In this document: positions 37,610 to 52,284 of the stretch, one piece after another | How the letters are laid out: each line of letters starts with the position of its first letter | Position numbering within the stretch: position 1 is the stretch's first letter | Origin: Colletes latitarsis | Lineage: Eukaryota > Arthropoda > Insecta > Hymenoptera > Colletidae | DNA: 64,000 bases | NCBI RefSeq assembly: GCF_051014445.1 | Contig: NW_027488367.1 | Span: 25,281,501 to 25,345,500 of the forward strand | Direction of reading: 5' to 3' | Program-made: the position numbers and the translations under genes | Notes under the pieces: model-generated | Told to the model about the DNA's origin: nothing | Databases searched by the model: none | Seen by the model: only the letters and a program-made list of their open reading frames with translations

Positions 37610-38580
37610 ACATTCAATTAAACCTGATCTTGATAAATATTTGAGAGGATAACGCATGTTAGGTTTGGGTTAAGTCTAGGATTTGCCCTCATCAGGCTCA
37701 TACTTTCGCATATTTCTCATACTTGATGGCTAGATCCTGGGCTGTTTCTGGATTGTATCACGTAGTAATGTGGTACCACGCTGAAACAGTCAATTAAACC
37801 TGGTTTCGATCAATATTTTAGAGGATAACGCAAGTTAGGTCTGGCATAGGTCTGGGATTCGCCCTCATCAGACTCATACTTTCGCGTTTTTCACATACTT
37901 GTTGAACAGATCCTGGGTTTTTTCAGGTTTGGATCATGTAGTAGTGTGGTACCACACTGAAACAGTCCATTAAACCTGGTTTGGATCAATATTTTAGAGG
38001 ATAACGCATGTTAGGTCTAGGTTAGGTCTGGGATTATCACTCATCAGACTCATATTTTCGCATTCTTCACATACTTGTTGAACGGATCCTGTGCTATTTC
38101 TGGATTGGATCACGTAGTAATGTGGTACCACACTCAAACAGTCAATTAAACCAGGTTTCGATCAATATTTTAGAGGATAACGCATGTTAGGTCTAGGTTA
38201 GGCCTGAGATTTTCACTGATCAGACTCATACTTTCGCATTCTTCACATACTTGTTGAACGGATCCTGGGTTTTTTCTGGTTTGGATCACGTAGTAATGTG
38301 GTACCACACTGAAACAGTCCATTAAACCTGCTTGCGTTCAATATTTTAGAGGATAACGCATGTTAGGTTTGGGTTAAGTCTAGGATTTGCCCTCATCAGG
38401 CTCATACTTTCGCATATTTCTCATACTTCATGGCTAGATCCTGGGCTTTTTCTGGATTGCATCACGTAGTAATGTGGTACCACACTGAAACATTCAATTA
38501 AACCTGGTCTTGACAAATATTTTAGAGGATAACGCATTTTAGGTCTGGGTTAGGTCTAGGATTTGCCCTCATCAGGCTCA
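37610..38580 (+). repeat. Mixed satellite monomers
   Basis: Begins with the CTGATCTTGATAAATATTTGAG monomer also found at 47660, 50663, 53666, 57195 and 58085. Also holds a subfamily 1 monomer with the empty target word GTCTGGCATAGG (about 37840). No gene or insert. Confidence 0.72.
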
Positions 38581-39940
38581 TACTTTCGCATATTTCTCAT
38601 ACTTCATGGGTAGATCCTGGGCTTTTTCTGGATTGCATCAGGTAGTAATGAAGTACAACACTGAAACAGTCAATTAAACCTGGTTTCCATCAATATCTTA
38701 GAGGACAACGCAAGTTAGGTCTGGGATAGGTCTTGGACTTGCCCTCATCAGACTCATACTTTCGCGTTTTTCACATACTTGTTGAACAGATCCTGGGTTT
38801 TTTCAGGTTTGGATCATGTAGTAGTGTGGTACCACACTGAAACAGTCCATTAAACCTGGTTTGGATCAATATTTTAGAGGATAACGCATGTTAGGTCTAG
38901 GTTAGGTCTGGGATTTTCACTCATCAGACTCATACTTTCGCATTCTTCACATACTTGTTGAGCGGATCCTGGGTTTTTTCTGGTTTGGACCACGTAGTAA
39001 TGTGGGTCCACACTGAAACAATCAATTAAACCTGGTCTCGATAAATATTTTAGAGGATAACGCATTGTAGGTCTGGGATAGGTCTGGGATTTGCCCTCAT
39101 CAGACTCATACTTTCGCACACTTCACATACTCGTTGAACAGATCCTGGGTTTTTTCTGGTTTGGATCAAGTAGTAATGTGGTACCACACTGAAACAGTCG
39201 ATGAAACCTGGTTTCGATCAATATTTTAGAGGATAACGCAAGTTAAGTCTGGGATTGGTCTGGGATTTGACCTCATCAGACTCATACTTTCGCACACTTC
39301 ACATACTCGTTGAACAGATCCTGGGTTATTTTCCGGTTTGGACCACATAGTAATGTGGTACCACACTGAAACAGTCGATTAAACCAGGTTTCGATCAATA
39401 TATTTGAGGATAACGCATGTTAGGTCTAGGTTAGGCCTGGGATTTTCACTCATCAGGCTCATACTTTCGCATTCTTCACATACTTGTTGAACGGATCCTG
39501 GGTTTTTTCTGGTTTGGATCACGTAGTAATGTGGGACCACACTGAAACAGTCAACTAAACCTGGTTTCGATCAATATTTTAGAGAATAATTCATGTTAGG
39601 TCTAGGTTAGGTCTGGGATTTGCTCTCATCAGGCTCATTCTTTCGCATATTTCTCATACTTGATGGCTAGATCCTGGGCTTTTTCTGGATTGCATCACGT
39701 AGTAATGAAGTACAACACTGAAACAGTCAATTAACCCTGGTTTCCATGAATATCTTAGAGGACAACGCAAGTTAGGTCTGGGATAGGTCTGGGATTTGCC
39801 CTCGTCAGGCTCATACTTTCGCATTCTTCACAAACTTGTTGAACTGATCCTGGGTTATTTTCCGGTTTGGACCACATAGTAATGTGGTACCACACTGGAA
39901 CAGTCGATTAAACCAGGTTTCGATCGATATTTTAGAGGAT
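38581..39940 (+). repeat. Eight-monomer module, copy 2 of 3
   Basis: It matches 32241-33590 and 55000-56345. It is closer to the 55 kb copy (offset 16414), with shared GGTAGATCCTGGGC, ATATATTTGAGG, CACAAACTTGTTG and GATCGATATTTT words. Confidence 0.8.
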
Positions 39941-41100
39941 AACGCATGTTAGGTCTAGGTTAGGTCTGGGATTTGCTCTCATCAGGCTCATTCTTTCGCA
40001 TATTTCTCATACTTGATGGCTAGATCCTGGGCTTTTTCTGGATTGCATCACGTAGTAATGTAATACCACACTGAAACAGTCAATGAAACCTGGTTTCCAT
40101 CAATATTTTAGAGGACAACGCAAGTTAGGTCTAGGTAAGGCCTGAGATTTTCACTGATCAGACTCATACTGTCGCATCCTTCACATACTTGTTGAACGGA
40201 TCCTGGGTTTTTTCTGGTTTGGATCACGTAGTAATGTGGTACCTCACTGAAACGGTCAATTAAACCTGGTTTCGATCAATATTTTAGAGGAGAACGCAAG
40301 TTAGGTCTGGGATAGGCCTGGGATTTGCCCTCATCAGGCTCATACTTTCGCAACCTTCACATACTCGTTTGACAGATCCTGGGTTATTTTCTGGTTTGGA
40401 TCGCATAGTAATGTGGTACCACACTGAAACAGTCGATTAAACCAGGTTTCGATCAATATTTTAGAGGATAACGCAAGTTAGGTCTGGGATAGGCCTGGGA
40501 TTTGCCCTCATCAGGCTCATACTTTCGCGTTTTTCACATACTTGTTGAACAGATCATGGGTTTTTTCTGGTTTGGATCACGTAGTAATGTGGTACCACAC
40601 TGAAACAGTCAATTAAACCTGGTTTCGATCAATATTTTAGAGAATAATTCATGTTAGGTCTAGGTTAGGTCTGGGATTTGCTCTCATCAGGCTCATTCTT
40701 TCGCATATTTCTCATACTTGATGGCTAGATCCTGGGCTTTTTCTGGATTGCATCACGTAGTAATGTAATACCACACTGAAACAGTCAATGAAACCTGGTT
40801 TCCATCAATATTTTAGAGGACAACGCAAGTTAGGTCTAGGTAAGGCCTGAGATTTTCACTGATCAGACTCATACTGTCGCATCCTTCACATACTTGTTGA
40901 ACGGATCCTGGGTTTTTTCTGGTTTGGATCACGTAGTAATGTGGTACCTCACTGAAACGGTCAATTAAACCTGGTTTCGATCAATATTTTAGAGGATAAC
41001 GCAAGTTAGGTCTGGGATAGGCCTGGGATTTGCCCTCATCAGGCTCATACTTTCGCAACCTTCACATACTCGTTTGACAGATCCTGGGTTATTTTCTGGT
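39941..41100 (+). repeat. Four-monomer (705-bp) tandem repeat
   Basis: The word TAATGTAATACCACACTG is at about 40057 and 40762 (705 bp apart), with GTCGCATCCTTCAC, GTACCTCACTG and TTCGCAACCTTCAC following in both. The second copy ends near 41150. The same four-monomer string lies inside each 3003-bp unit (about 47003-47640). Confidence 0.8.
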
Positions 41101-44100
41101 TTGGATCGCGTAGTAATGTGGTACCACACTGAAACAGTCGATTAAACCAGGTTTCGATCAATATTTTAGAGGATAACGCATGTTAGGTCTAGGTTAGGCC
41201 TGAGATTTTCACTGATCAGACTCATACTTTCGCATTCTTCACATACTTGTTGAACGGATCCTGGGTTTTTTCTGGTTTGGATCACGTAGTAATGTGGTAC
41301 CACACTGAAACAGTCAATTAAACCTGGTTTCGATCAATATTTTAGAGAATAATTCATGTTAGGTCTAGGTTAGGTCTGGGATTTGCTCTCATCAGGCTCT
41401 TTCTTTCGCATATTTCTCATACATGTTGAACAGATACTGGGTTTTTTCTGGTTTGGAACCCGTAGTAATGTGGGACCACACTGAAACAATAAATTAAACC
41501 TGGTCTTGATAAATATTTTAGAGGATAACGCATGTTAGGTCAGGGTTAGGTCTAGGATTTGCCCTCATCAGGCTCATACTTTCGCATATTTCTCATACTT
41601 CATAGCTAGATCCTGGGCTGTTTCTGGATTGTATCACGTAGTAATGTGGTACCTCGCTGAAACAGTCAATTAAACCTGGTTTCGATCAATATTTTAGAGG
41701 ATAACGCAAGTTAGGTCTGGGATAGGTCTAGGATTTGCCCTCATCAGGCTCTTACTTTCGCATATTTCTCATACTTCATGGCTAGATCCTGTGCTATTTC
41801 TGGATTGGATCACGTAGTAAAGTGGTACCACACTGAAACATTCAATGAAACCTTGTCTCGATAATTATTTTAGAGGATAACGCATCTTAGGTCTGGGTTA
41901 GGTCTAAGATTTGCCCTCATCAGGCTCACAGTTTCGCGTTTTTCACATACTTGTTGAACAGATCCTGGGTTTTGTCTGGTTCGGATCACGAAGTAGTGTG
42001 GTACCACACTGAAGCAGTCCATTAAACATGGTTTCGCTCAATATTTTAGAGGATAACGCATGTTAGGTCTAGGTTATGTCTGGGATTTGCTCTCATCAGG
42101 ATCATTCTTTCGCATATTTCTCATACTTGATGGCTAGATCCTGGGCTTTTTCTGGATTGCATCACGTAGTAATGTAGTACCACACTAAACAGTCAATGAA
42201 ACCTGGTTTCCATCACTATTTTAGAGGACAACGCAAGTTAGGTCTAGGTAAGGCCTGAGATTTTCACTGATCAGACTCATACTTTCGCATTCTTCACATA
42301 CTTGTTGAACGGATCCTGGGTTTTTTCTGGTTTGGATCACGTAGTAATGTGGTACCACACTGAAACTGTCGATTAAACCTGGTTTCGATCAATATTTTAG
42401 AGAATAATTCATGTTAGGTCTAGGTTAGGTCTGGGATTTGCTCTCATCTGGCTCATTCTTTCGCATATTTCTCATACTTGATGGCTAGATCCTGGGCTAT
42501 TTCTGGATTGCATCACGTAGTAATGAAGTACAACACTGAAACAGTCAATTAAACCTGGTTTCCATCAATATCTTAGAAGACAACGCAAGTTACGTCTGGG
42601 ATATGTCTGGGATTTGCCCTCATCAGGCTCATACTTTCGCGTTTTTCACATACTTGTTGAACAAATCCTGGGTTTTTTCAGGTTTGGATCACGTTGTAGT
42701 GTGGTACCACACTGAAACAGTCCATTAAACCTGGTTTGGATCAATATTTTAGAGGATAACGCATGTTAGGTCTAGGTTAGCCCTGGGATTTTCACTCATC
42801 AGACTCATACTTTCGCATTCTTCACATACTTGTTGAACTGATCCTGGGTTTTTTCTGGTTTGGATCACGTAGTAATGTGGTACCACACTGAAACAGTCGA
42901 TTAAACCTGGTTTCGATCAATATTTTAGAGGATAACGCAAGTTAAGTCTGGGATTGGCCTGGGATTTGACCTCATCAAACTCATACTTTCGCACACTTCA
43001 CATACTCGTTGAACAGATCCTGGGTTATTTTCTGGTTTGGATCACATAGTAATGTGGTACCACACTGAAACAGTCGATTAAACCAGGTTTCGATCAATAT
43101 TTTTGAGGATAACGCATGTTAGGTCTAGGTTAGGCCTGGGATTTCCACTCTTCAGACTCATACTTTCGCATTCTTCACATACTTGTTGAACAGATCCTGG
43201 GTTTTTTCTGGTTTGGATCACTTAGTAGTGTGGTACCGCACTGAAACAGTCCATTAAACCTGCTTGCGATCAATATTTTTGAGGATAACGCATGTTAGGA
43301 CTGGGTTAGGTCTAGGATTTGCCCTCTTCAGGCTCATTCTTTCGCGTATGTCTCAAACTTGATGGCTAGATCCTGGGCTTTTTCTGGATTGCATCACGTA
43401 GTAATGTGGTACCACACTGAAACATTCAATTAAACCTGGTCTTGACAAATATTTTAGAGGATAACGCATTTTAGGTCTGGGTTATGTCTAGGATTTGCCC
43501 TCATCAGGCTCATACTTTCGCATATTTCTCATACTTGATGGCTAGATCCTGGGCTGTTTCTGGATTGTATCACGTAGTAATGTGGTACCACGCTGAAACA
43601 GTCGATTAAACCTGGTTTCGATCAATATTTTTGAGGATAACGCATATTAGGTCTAGGTTAGGCCGAGGATTTTCACTCATCAGACTCACACTTTCGCATT
43701 CTTCACATACTTGTTGAACGGATCCTGGGTTTTTACTGGTTTGGATCACGTAGTAATGTGGTACCACACTGAAACATTCAACTAAACCTGGTCTTGATAA
43801 ATATTTTAGAGGATAACGCATGTTAGGTCTGGGTTAGGTCTAGGATTTGCCCTCATCAGGCTCATACTTTCGCATATTTCTCATACTTCATGGCTGGATC
43901 CTGGGCTATTTCTGGATTGGATCACGTAGTAATGTGGTACCACACTGAAACAGTCAATTAAACCTGGATTTGATGAATATTTTAGAGAATACTTCATGTT
44001 AGGCCAGACCTAACATGGTTAGGTCTAGGATTTGCCCTCATCAGGCTCATACTTTCGCGTTTTTCACATACTTGTTGAACAGATCCTGGGCTTTTTCTGG

Positions 44101-44486
44101 ATTGCATCACGTAGTAGTGAAGTACAACACTGAAACACTCAATTAAACCTGGTTTCCATCAATATTATTGAGGATAACGCATGTTAGGTCTAGGTTAGGC
44201 CTGGGATTTTCACTCATCAGACTCATCCTTTCGCATTCTTCACATATTTGTTGAACGGATCCTGGGCTATTTCTGGATTGGATCACGTAGTAATGTGGTA
44301 CCACACTGAAACAGTCAATTAAACCTGGTTTTGATCAATATTTTAGAGAATAACGCATGTTAGGTCTGGGTTAGGTCTGGGATTTTCACTCATCAGACTC
44401 ATACCTTCGCATTCTTCACATACTTGTTGAACGGAACCTGGGCTATTTCTGGATTGGTTCACGTAGTAATGTGGTACCACACTGAA
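41101..44486 (+). repeat. Composite of three modules found earlier
   Basis: 41.10-41.80 kb copies 35.10-35.80 kb (offset 5998); 41.70-43.48 kb copies 30.42-32.20 kb (offset 11281); 42.69-44.49 kb copies 35.81-37.61 kb (offset 6877). The last two overlap because the 31.65-32.2 kb and 36.05-36.6 kb segments are themselves copies. It has the micro-inverted monomer at 43995-44017. Confidence 0.8.
43995..44017. repeat. Micro-inverted palindrome in monomer, copy 2
   Basis: Same CATGTTAGG/CCTAACATG 9-bp arms and 5-bp spacer as at 37118, in the same monomer context. Confidence 0.85.
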
Positions 44487-46239
44487 ACAGTCCATTAAAC
44501 CTGCTTGCGTTCAATATTTTAGAGGATAACGCATGTTAGGTTTGGGTTAAGTCTAGGATTTGCCTTCATCAGGCTCATACTTTCGCATATTTCTCATACT
44601 TGATGGCTAGATCCTGGGCTGTTTCTGGATTGTATCACGTAGTAATGTGGTACCACGCTGAAACAGTCAATTAAACCAGGTTTCGATCAATATTTTAGAG
44701 GATAACGCAAGTTAGGTCTGGCATAGGTCTGGGATTCGCCCTCATCAGACTCATACTTTCGCGTTTTTCACATACTTGTTGACCTGATCGAGGGTTTTTT
44801 CTGCTTTGGATCACGTAGTAAAGTGGTACCACATTGATACAGTCCATTAAACCTGGTTTGGATCAATATTTTAGAGGATAACGCATGGTAGGTCTAGGTT
44901 AGCCCTGGGGATTATCACTCATCAGACTCATATTTTCGCATTCTTCACATACTTGTTGAACGGATCCTGGGTTTTTTCTGGTTTGGATCACGTAGTAATG
45001 TGGTTCCACACTGAAACAGTCCATTAAACCTGCTTGCGTTCAATATTTTAGAGGATAACGCATGTTAGGTTTGGGTTAAGTCTAGGATTTGCCCTCATCA
45101 GGCTCATACTTTCGCATATCTCTCATACTTCATGGCTAGATCCTGGGCTTTTTCTGGATTGCATCACGTAGTAAAGTGGTACCACACTGAAACATTCAAT
45201 TAAACCTGGTCTTGACAAATATTTTAGAGGATAACGCATTTTAGGTCTGGGTTAGGTCTAGGATTTGCCCTCATCAGGCTCATACTTTCGCATATTTCTC
45301 ATACTTCATGGCTAGATCCTGGGCTTTTTCTGGATTGCATCACGTAGTAATGTGGTACCACACTGAAACATTCAATTAAACCTGGTCTTGACAAATATTT
45401 TGGAGGATAACGCATGTTAGGTCTAGGTTATGTCTGGGATTTGCTCTCATCAGGATCATTCTTTCGCATATTTCTCATACTTGATGGCTAGATCCTGGGC
45501 TTTTTCTGGATTGCATCACGTAGTAATGTAGTACCACACTAAACAGTCAATGAAACCTGGTTTCCATCAGTATTTTAGAGGACAACGCAAGTTAGGTCTA
45601 GGTAAGGCCTGAGATTTTCACTGATCAGACTCATACTTTCGCATTCTTCACATACTTGTTGAACGGATCCTGGGTTTTTTCTGGTTTGGATCACGTAGTA
45701 ATGTGGTACCACACTGAAACAGTCGATTAAACCTGGTTTCGATCAATATTTTAGAGAATACTTCATGTTAGGTCTAGGTTAGGTCTGGGATTTGCTCTCA
45801 TCAGGCTCATTCTTTCGCATATTTCTCATACTTGATGGCTAGATCCTGGGCTATTTCTGGATTGCATCACGTAGTAATGAAGTACAACACTGAAACAGTC
45901 AATTAAACCTGGTTTCCATCAATATCTTAGAAGACAACGCAAGTTACGTCTGGGATGTGTCTGGGATTTGCCCTCATCAGGCTCATACTTTCGCGTTTTT
46001 CACATACTTGTTGAACAAATCCTGGGTTTTTTCAGGTTTGGATCACGTTGTAGTGTGGTACCACACTGAAACAGTCCATTAAACCTGGTTTGGATCAATA
46101 TTTTAGAGGATAACGCATGTTAGGTCTAGGTTAGCCCTGGGATTTTCACTCATCAGACTCATACTTTCGCGTTTTTCACATACTTGTTGACCTGATCGAG
46201 GGTTTTTTCTGCTTTGGATCACGTAGTAAAGTGGTACCA
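44487..46239 (+). repeat. Mixed monomers and copy of 42.06-42.83 kb
   Basis: About 45405-46170 matches 42060-42820 at offset 3354 (19 monomers). The GTTGACCTGATCG monomer is at about 44780 and again at 46189; the second leads directly into the 3003-bp repeat. The 44651-44935 stretch resembles 63719-64000. No gene or insert. Confidence 0.75.
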
Positions 46240-49200
46240 CATTGAAACAGTCCATTAAACCTGGTTTGGATCAATATTTTAGAGGATAACGCATGTTAGG
46301 TCTAGGTTAGGTCTGGGATTTTCACTCATCAGACTCATACTTTCGCATTCTTCACATACTTGTTGAACGGATCCTGGGTTTTTTCTGGTTTGGACCACGT
46401 AGTAATGTGGGTCCACACTGAAACAATCAATTAAACCTGGTCTTGATAAATATTTTAGAGGATAACGCATTGTAGGTCTGGGATAGGTCTGGGATTTGCC
46501 CTCATCAGACTCATACTTTCGCACACTTCACATACTCGTTGAACAGATCCTGGGTTTTTTCTGGTTTGGATCAAGTAGTAATGTGGTACCACACTGAAAC
46601 AGTCGATGAAACCTGGTTTCGATCAATATTTTAGAGGATAACGCAAGTTAAGTCTGGGATTGGTCTGGGATTTGACCTCATCAGACTCATACTTCTGCAC
46701 ACTTCACATACTCGTTGAACAGATCCTGGGTTATTTTCTGGTTTGGACCACATAGTAATGTGGTACCACACTGGAACAGTCGATTAAACCAGGTTTCGAT
46801 CGATATTTTGGAGTATAACTCATGTTAGGTCTAGGTTAGGCCTGGGATTTTCATTTATCTGACTCATATTTACGCGTTTTTCACATACTTGTTGAACAGA
46901 TCCTGGGTTTTTTCTGGTTTGGATCACGAAGTAGTGTGGTACCACACTGAAACAGTCCATTAAACCTGGTTTCGCTCAATATTTTAGAGGATAACGCATG
47001 TTAGGTCTAGGTTAGGTCTGGGATTTGCTCTCATCAGGCTCATTCTTTCGCATATTTCTCATACTTGATGGCTAGATCCTGGGCTTTTTCTGGATTGCAT
47101 CACGTAGTAATGTAATACCACACTGAAACAGTCAATGAAACCTGGTTTCCATCAATATTTTAGAGGACAACGCAAGTTAGGTCTAGGTAAGGCCTGAGAT
47201 TTTCACTGATCAGACTCATACTGTCGCATCCTTCACATACTTGTTGAACGGATCCTGGGTTTTTTCTGGTTTGGATCACGTAGTAATGTGGTACCTCACT
47301 GAAACGGTCAATTAAACCTGGTTTCGATCAATATTTTAGAGGATAACGCAAGTTAGGTCTGGGATAGGCCTGGGATTTGCCCTCATCAGGCTCATACTTT
47401 CGCAACCTTCACATACTCGTTTGACAGATCCTGGGTTATTTTCTGGTTTGGATCGCATAGTAATGTGGTACCACACTGAAACAGTCGATTAAACCAGGTT
47501 TCGATCAATATTTTAGAGGATAACGCAAGTTAGGTCTGGGATAGGCCTGGGATTTGCCCTCATCAGGCTCATACTTTCGCGTTTTTCACATACTTGTTGA
47601 ACAGATCATGGGTTTTTTCTGGTTTGGATCACGTAGTAGTGTGGGACCACACTGAAACATTCAATTAAACCTGATCTTGATAAATATTTGAGAGGATAAC
47701 GCATGTTAGGTTTGGGTTAAGTCTAGGATTTGCCTTCATCAGGCTCATACTTTCGCATATTTCTCATACTTGATGGCTAGATTATGGGCTGTTTCTGGAT
47801 TGTATCACGTAGTAATGTGGTACAACGCTGAAACAGTCGATTAAACCTGGTTTCGATCAATATTTTTGAGGATAACGCATATTAGGTCTAGGTTAGGCCG
47901 AGGATTTTCACTCATCAGACTCACACTTTCGCATTCTTCACATACTTGTTGAACGGATCCTGGGTTTTTACTGGTTTGGATCACGTAGTAATGTGGTACC
48001 ACACTGAAACATTCAATTAAACCTGGTCTTGATAAATATTTTAGAGGATAACGCATGTTAGGTCTGGGTTAGGTCTAGGATTTGCCCTCATCAGGCTCAT
48101 ACTTTCGCATATTTCTCATACTTCATGGCTGGATCCTGGGCTATTTCTGGATTGGATCACGTAGTAATGTGGTACCACACTGAAACAGTCAATTAAACCT
48201 GGATTTGATGAATATTTTAGAGAATACTTCATGTTAGGCCAGACCTAACATGGTTAGGTCTAGGATTTGCCCTCATCAGGCTCATACTTTCGCGTTTTTC
48301 ACATACTTGTTGAACAGATCCTGGGCTTTTTCTGGATTGCATCACGTAGTAATGAAGTACAACACTGAAACACTCAATTAAACCTGGTTTCCATCAATAT
48401 TATTGAGGATAACTCATGTTAGGTCTAGGTTAGGCCTGGGATTTTCACTCATCAGACTCATCCTTTCGCATTCTTCACATATTTGTTGAACGGATCCTGG
48501 GCTATTTCAGGTTTGGATCACGTTGTAGTGTGGTACCACACTGAAACAGTCCATTAAACCTGGTTTGGATCAATATTTTAGAGGATAACGCATGTTAGGT
48601 CTAGGTTAGCCCTGGGATTTTCACTCATCAGACTCATACTTTCGCGTTTTTCACATACTTGTTGACCTGATCGAGAGTTTTTTCTGATTTGGATCACGTA
48701 GTAAAGTGGTACCACATTGAAACAGTCCATTAAACCTGGTTTGGATCTATATTTTAGAGGATAACGCATGTTAGGTCTAGGTTAGCCCTGGGATTATCAC
48801 TCATCAGACTCATATTTTCGCATTCTTCACATACTTGTTGAACGGATCCTGGGTTTTTTCTGGTTTGGATCACGTAATAATGTGGTACCACACTGAAACA
48901 GTCCATTAAACCTGCTTGCGATCAATATTTTAGAGGATAACGCATGTTAGGTTTGGGTTAAGTCTAGGATTTGCCCTCATCAGGCTCATACTTTCGCATA
49001 TTTCTCATACTTCATGGGTAGATCCTGGGCTTTTTCTGGATTGCATCACGTAGTAATGAAGTACAACACTGAAACAGTCAATTAAACCTGGTTTCCATCA
49101 ATATCTTAGAGGACAACGCAAGTTAGGTCTGGGATAGGTCTTGGACTTGCCCTCATCAGACTCATACTTTCGCGTTTTTCACATACTTGTTGAACAGATC

Positions 49201-49281
49201 CTGGGTTTTTTCAGGTTTGGATCATGTAGTAGTGTGGTACCACACTGAAACAGTCCATTAAACCTGGTTTGGATCAATATT
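46240..49281 (+). repeat. 3003-bp (17-monomer) higher-order repeat, unit A
   Basis: Taking 46279 as the phase, this unit repeats at 49282 and 52285 with exact spacing of 3003 bp. The match begins at about 46240, inside the monomer after CATTGAAACAG. Unit A keeps CATCAGGCTCATTC (about 47033) and CATACTTCTGCAC (about 46687), where B and C share CATCAGCC and CATACATCTGC. It contains the four-monomer 40-kb string and the micro-inverted monomer. Confidence 0.92.
48230..48252. repeat. Micro-inverted palindrome in unit A
   Basis: Same 9-bp arms CATGTTAGG/CCTAACATG with 5-bp spacer. Confidence 0.85.
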
Positions 49282-52200
49282 TTAGAGGATAACGCATGTT
49301 AGGTCTAGGTTAGGTCTGGGATTTTCACTCATCAGACTCATACTTTCGCATTCTTCACATACTTGTTGAACGGATCCTGGGTTTTTTCTGGTTTGGACCA
49401 CGTAGTAATGTGGGTCCACACTGAAACAATCAATTAAACCTGGTCTTGATAAATATTTTAGAGGATAACGCATTGTAGGTCTGGGATAGGTCTGGGATTT
49501 GCCCTCATCAGACTCATACTTTCGCACACTTCACATACTCGTTGAACAGATCCTGGGTTTTTTCTGGTTTGGATCAAGTAGTAATGTGGTACCACACTGA
49601 AACAGTCGATGAAACCTGGTTTCGATCAATATTTTAGAGGATAACGCAAGTTAAGTCTGGGATTGGTCTGGGATTTGACCTCATCAGACTCATACATCTG
49701 CACACTTCACATACTCGTTGAACAGATCCTGGGTTATTTTCTGGTTTGGACCACATAGTAATGTGGTACCACACTGGAACAGTCGATTAAACCAGGTTTC
49801 GATCGATATTTTGGAGTATAACTCATGTTAGGTCTAGGTTAGGCCTGGGATTTTCATTTATCTGACTCATATTTACGCGTTTTTCACATACTTGTTGAAC
49901 AGATCCTGGGTTTTTTCTGGTTTGGATCACGAAGTAGTGTGGTACCACACTGAAACAGTCCATTAAACCTGGTTTCGCTCAATATTTTAGAGGATAACGC
50001 ATGTTAGGTCTAGGTTAGGTCTGGGATTTGCTCTCATCAGCCTCATTCTTTCGCATATTTCTCATACTTGATGGCTAGATCCTGGGCTTTTTCTGGATTG
50101 CATCACGTAGTAATGTAATACCACACTGAAACAGTCAATGAAACCTGGTTTCCATCAATATTTTAGAGGACAACGCAAGTTAGGTCTAGGTAAGGCCTGA
50201 GATTTTCACTGATCAGACTCATACTGTCGCATCCTTCACATACTTGTTGAACGGATCCTGGGTTTTTTCTGGTTTGGATCACGTAGTAATGTGGTACCTC
50301 ACTGAAACGGTCAATTAAACCTGGTTTCGATCAATATTTTAGAGGATAACGCAAGTTAGGTCTGGGATAGGCCTGGGATTTGCCCTCATCAGGCTCATAC
50401 TTTCGCAACCTTCACATACTCGTTTGACAGATCCTGGGTTATTTTCTGGTTTGGATCGCATAGTAATGTGGTACCACACTGAAACAGTCGATTAAACCAG
50501 GTTTCGATCAATATTTTAGAGGATAACGCAAGTTAGGTCTGGGATAGGCCTGGGATTTGCCCTCATCAGGCTCATACTTTCGCGTTTTTCACATACTTGT
50601 TGAACAGATCATGGGTTTTTTCTGGTTTGGATCACGTAGTAGTGTGGGACCACACTGAAACATTCAATTAAACCTGATCTTGATAAATATTTGAGAGGAT
50701 AACGCATGTTAGGTTTGGGTTAAGTCTAGGATTTGCCTTCATCAGGCTCATACTTTCGCATATTTCTCATACTTGATGGCTAGATTATGGGCTGTTTCTG
50801 GATTGTATCACGTAGTAATGTGGTACAACGCTGAAACAGTCGATTAAACCTGGTTTCGATCAATATTTTTGAGGATAACGCATATTAGGTCTAGGTTAGG
50901 CCGAGGATTTTCACTCATCAGACTCACACTTTCGCATTCTTCACATACTTGTTGAACGGATCCTGGGTTTTTACTGGTTTGGATCACGTAGTAATGTGGT
51001 ACCACACTGAAACATTCAATTAAACCTGGTCTTGATAAATATTTTAGAGGATAACGCATGTTAGGTCTGGGTTAGGTCTAGGATTTGCCCTCATCAGGCT
51101 CATACTTTCGCATATTTCTCATACTTCATGGCTGGATCCTGGGCTATTTCTGGATTGGATCACGTAGTAATGTGGTACCACACTGAAACAGTCAATTAAA
51201 CCTGGATTTGATGAATATTTTAGAGAATACTTCATGTTAGGCCAGACCTAACATGGTTAGGTCTAGGATTTGCCCTCATCAGGCTCATACTTTCGCGTTT
51301 TTCACATACTTGTTGAACAGATCCTGGGCTTTTTCTGGATTGCATCACGTAGTAATGAAGTACAACACTGAAACACTCAATTAAACCTGGTTTCCATCAA
51401 TATTATTGAGGATAACTCATGTTAGGTCTAGGTTAGGCCTGGGATTTTCACTCATCAGACTCATCCTTTCGCATTCTTCACATATTTGTTGAACGGATCC
51501 TGGGCTATTTCAGGTTTGGATCACGTTGTAGTGTGGTACCACACTGAAACAGTCCATTAAACCTGGTTTGGATCAATATTTTAGAGGATAACGCATGTTA
51601 GGTCTAGGTTAGCCCTGGGATTTTCACTCATCAGACTCATACTTTCGCGTTTTTCACATACTTGTTGACCTGATCGAGAGTTTTTTCTGATTTGGATCAC
51701 GTAGTAAAGTGGTACCACATTGAAACAGTCCATTAAACCTGGTTTGGATCTATATTTTAGAGGATAACGCATGTTAGGTCTAGGTTAGCCCTGGGATTAT
51801 CACTCATCAGACTCATATTTTCGCATTCTTCACATACTTGTTGAACGGATCCTGGGTTTTTTCTGGTTTGGATCACGTAATAATGTGGTACCACACTGAA
51901 ACAGTCCATTAAACCTGCTTGCGATCAATATTTTAGAGGATAACGCATGTTAGGTTTGGGTTAAGTCTAGGATTTGCCCTCATCAGGCTCATACTTTCGC
52001 ATATTTCTCATACTTCATGGGTAGATCCTGGGCTCTTTCTGGATTGCATCACGTAGTAATGAAGTACAACACTGAAACAGTCAATTAAACCTGGTTTCCA
52101 TCAATATCTTAGAGGACAACGCAAGTTAGGTCTGGGATAGGTCTTGGACTTGCCCTCATCAGACTCATACTTTCGCGTTTTTCACATACTTGTTGAACAG

Positions 52201-52284
52201 ATCCTGGGTTTTTTCAGGTTTGGATCATGTAGTAGTGTGGTACCACACTGAAACAGTCCATTAAACCTGGTTTGGATCAATATT
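49282..52284 (+). repeat. 3003-bp (17-monomer) higher-order repeat, unit B
   Basis: Near-identical by eye to units A and C over the full 3003 bp, with the same order of all 17 monomers. It shares derived bases with C (CAGCCTCATTC, CATACATCTGC), so B and C are the most recent pair. Confidence 0.92.
51233..51255. repeat. Micro-inverted palindrome in unit B
   Basis: Same palindrome, exactly 3003 bp after the unit A copy. Confidence 0.85.
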
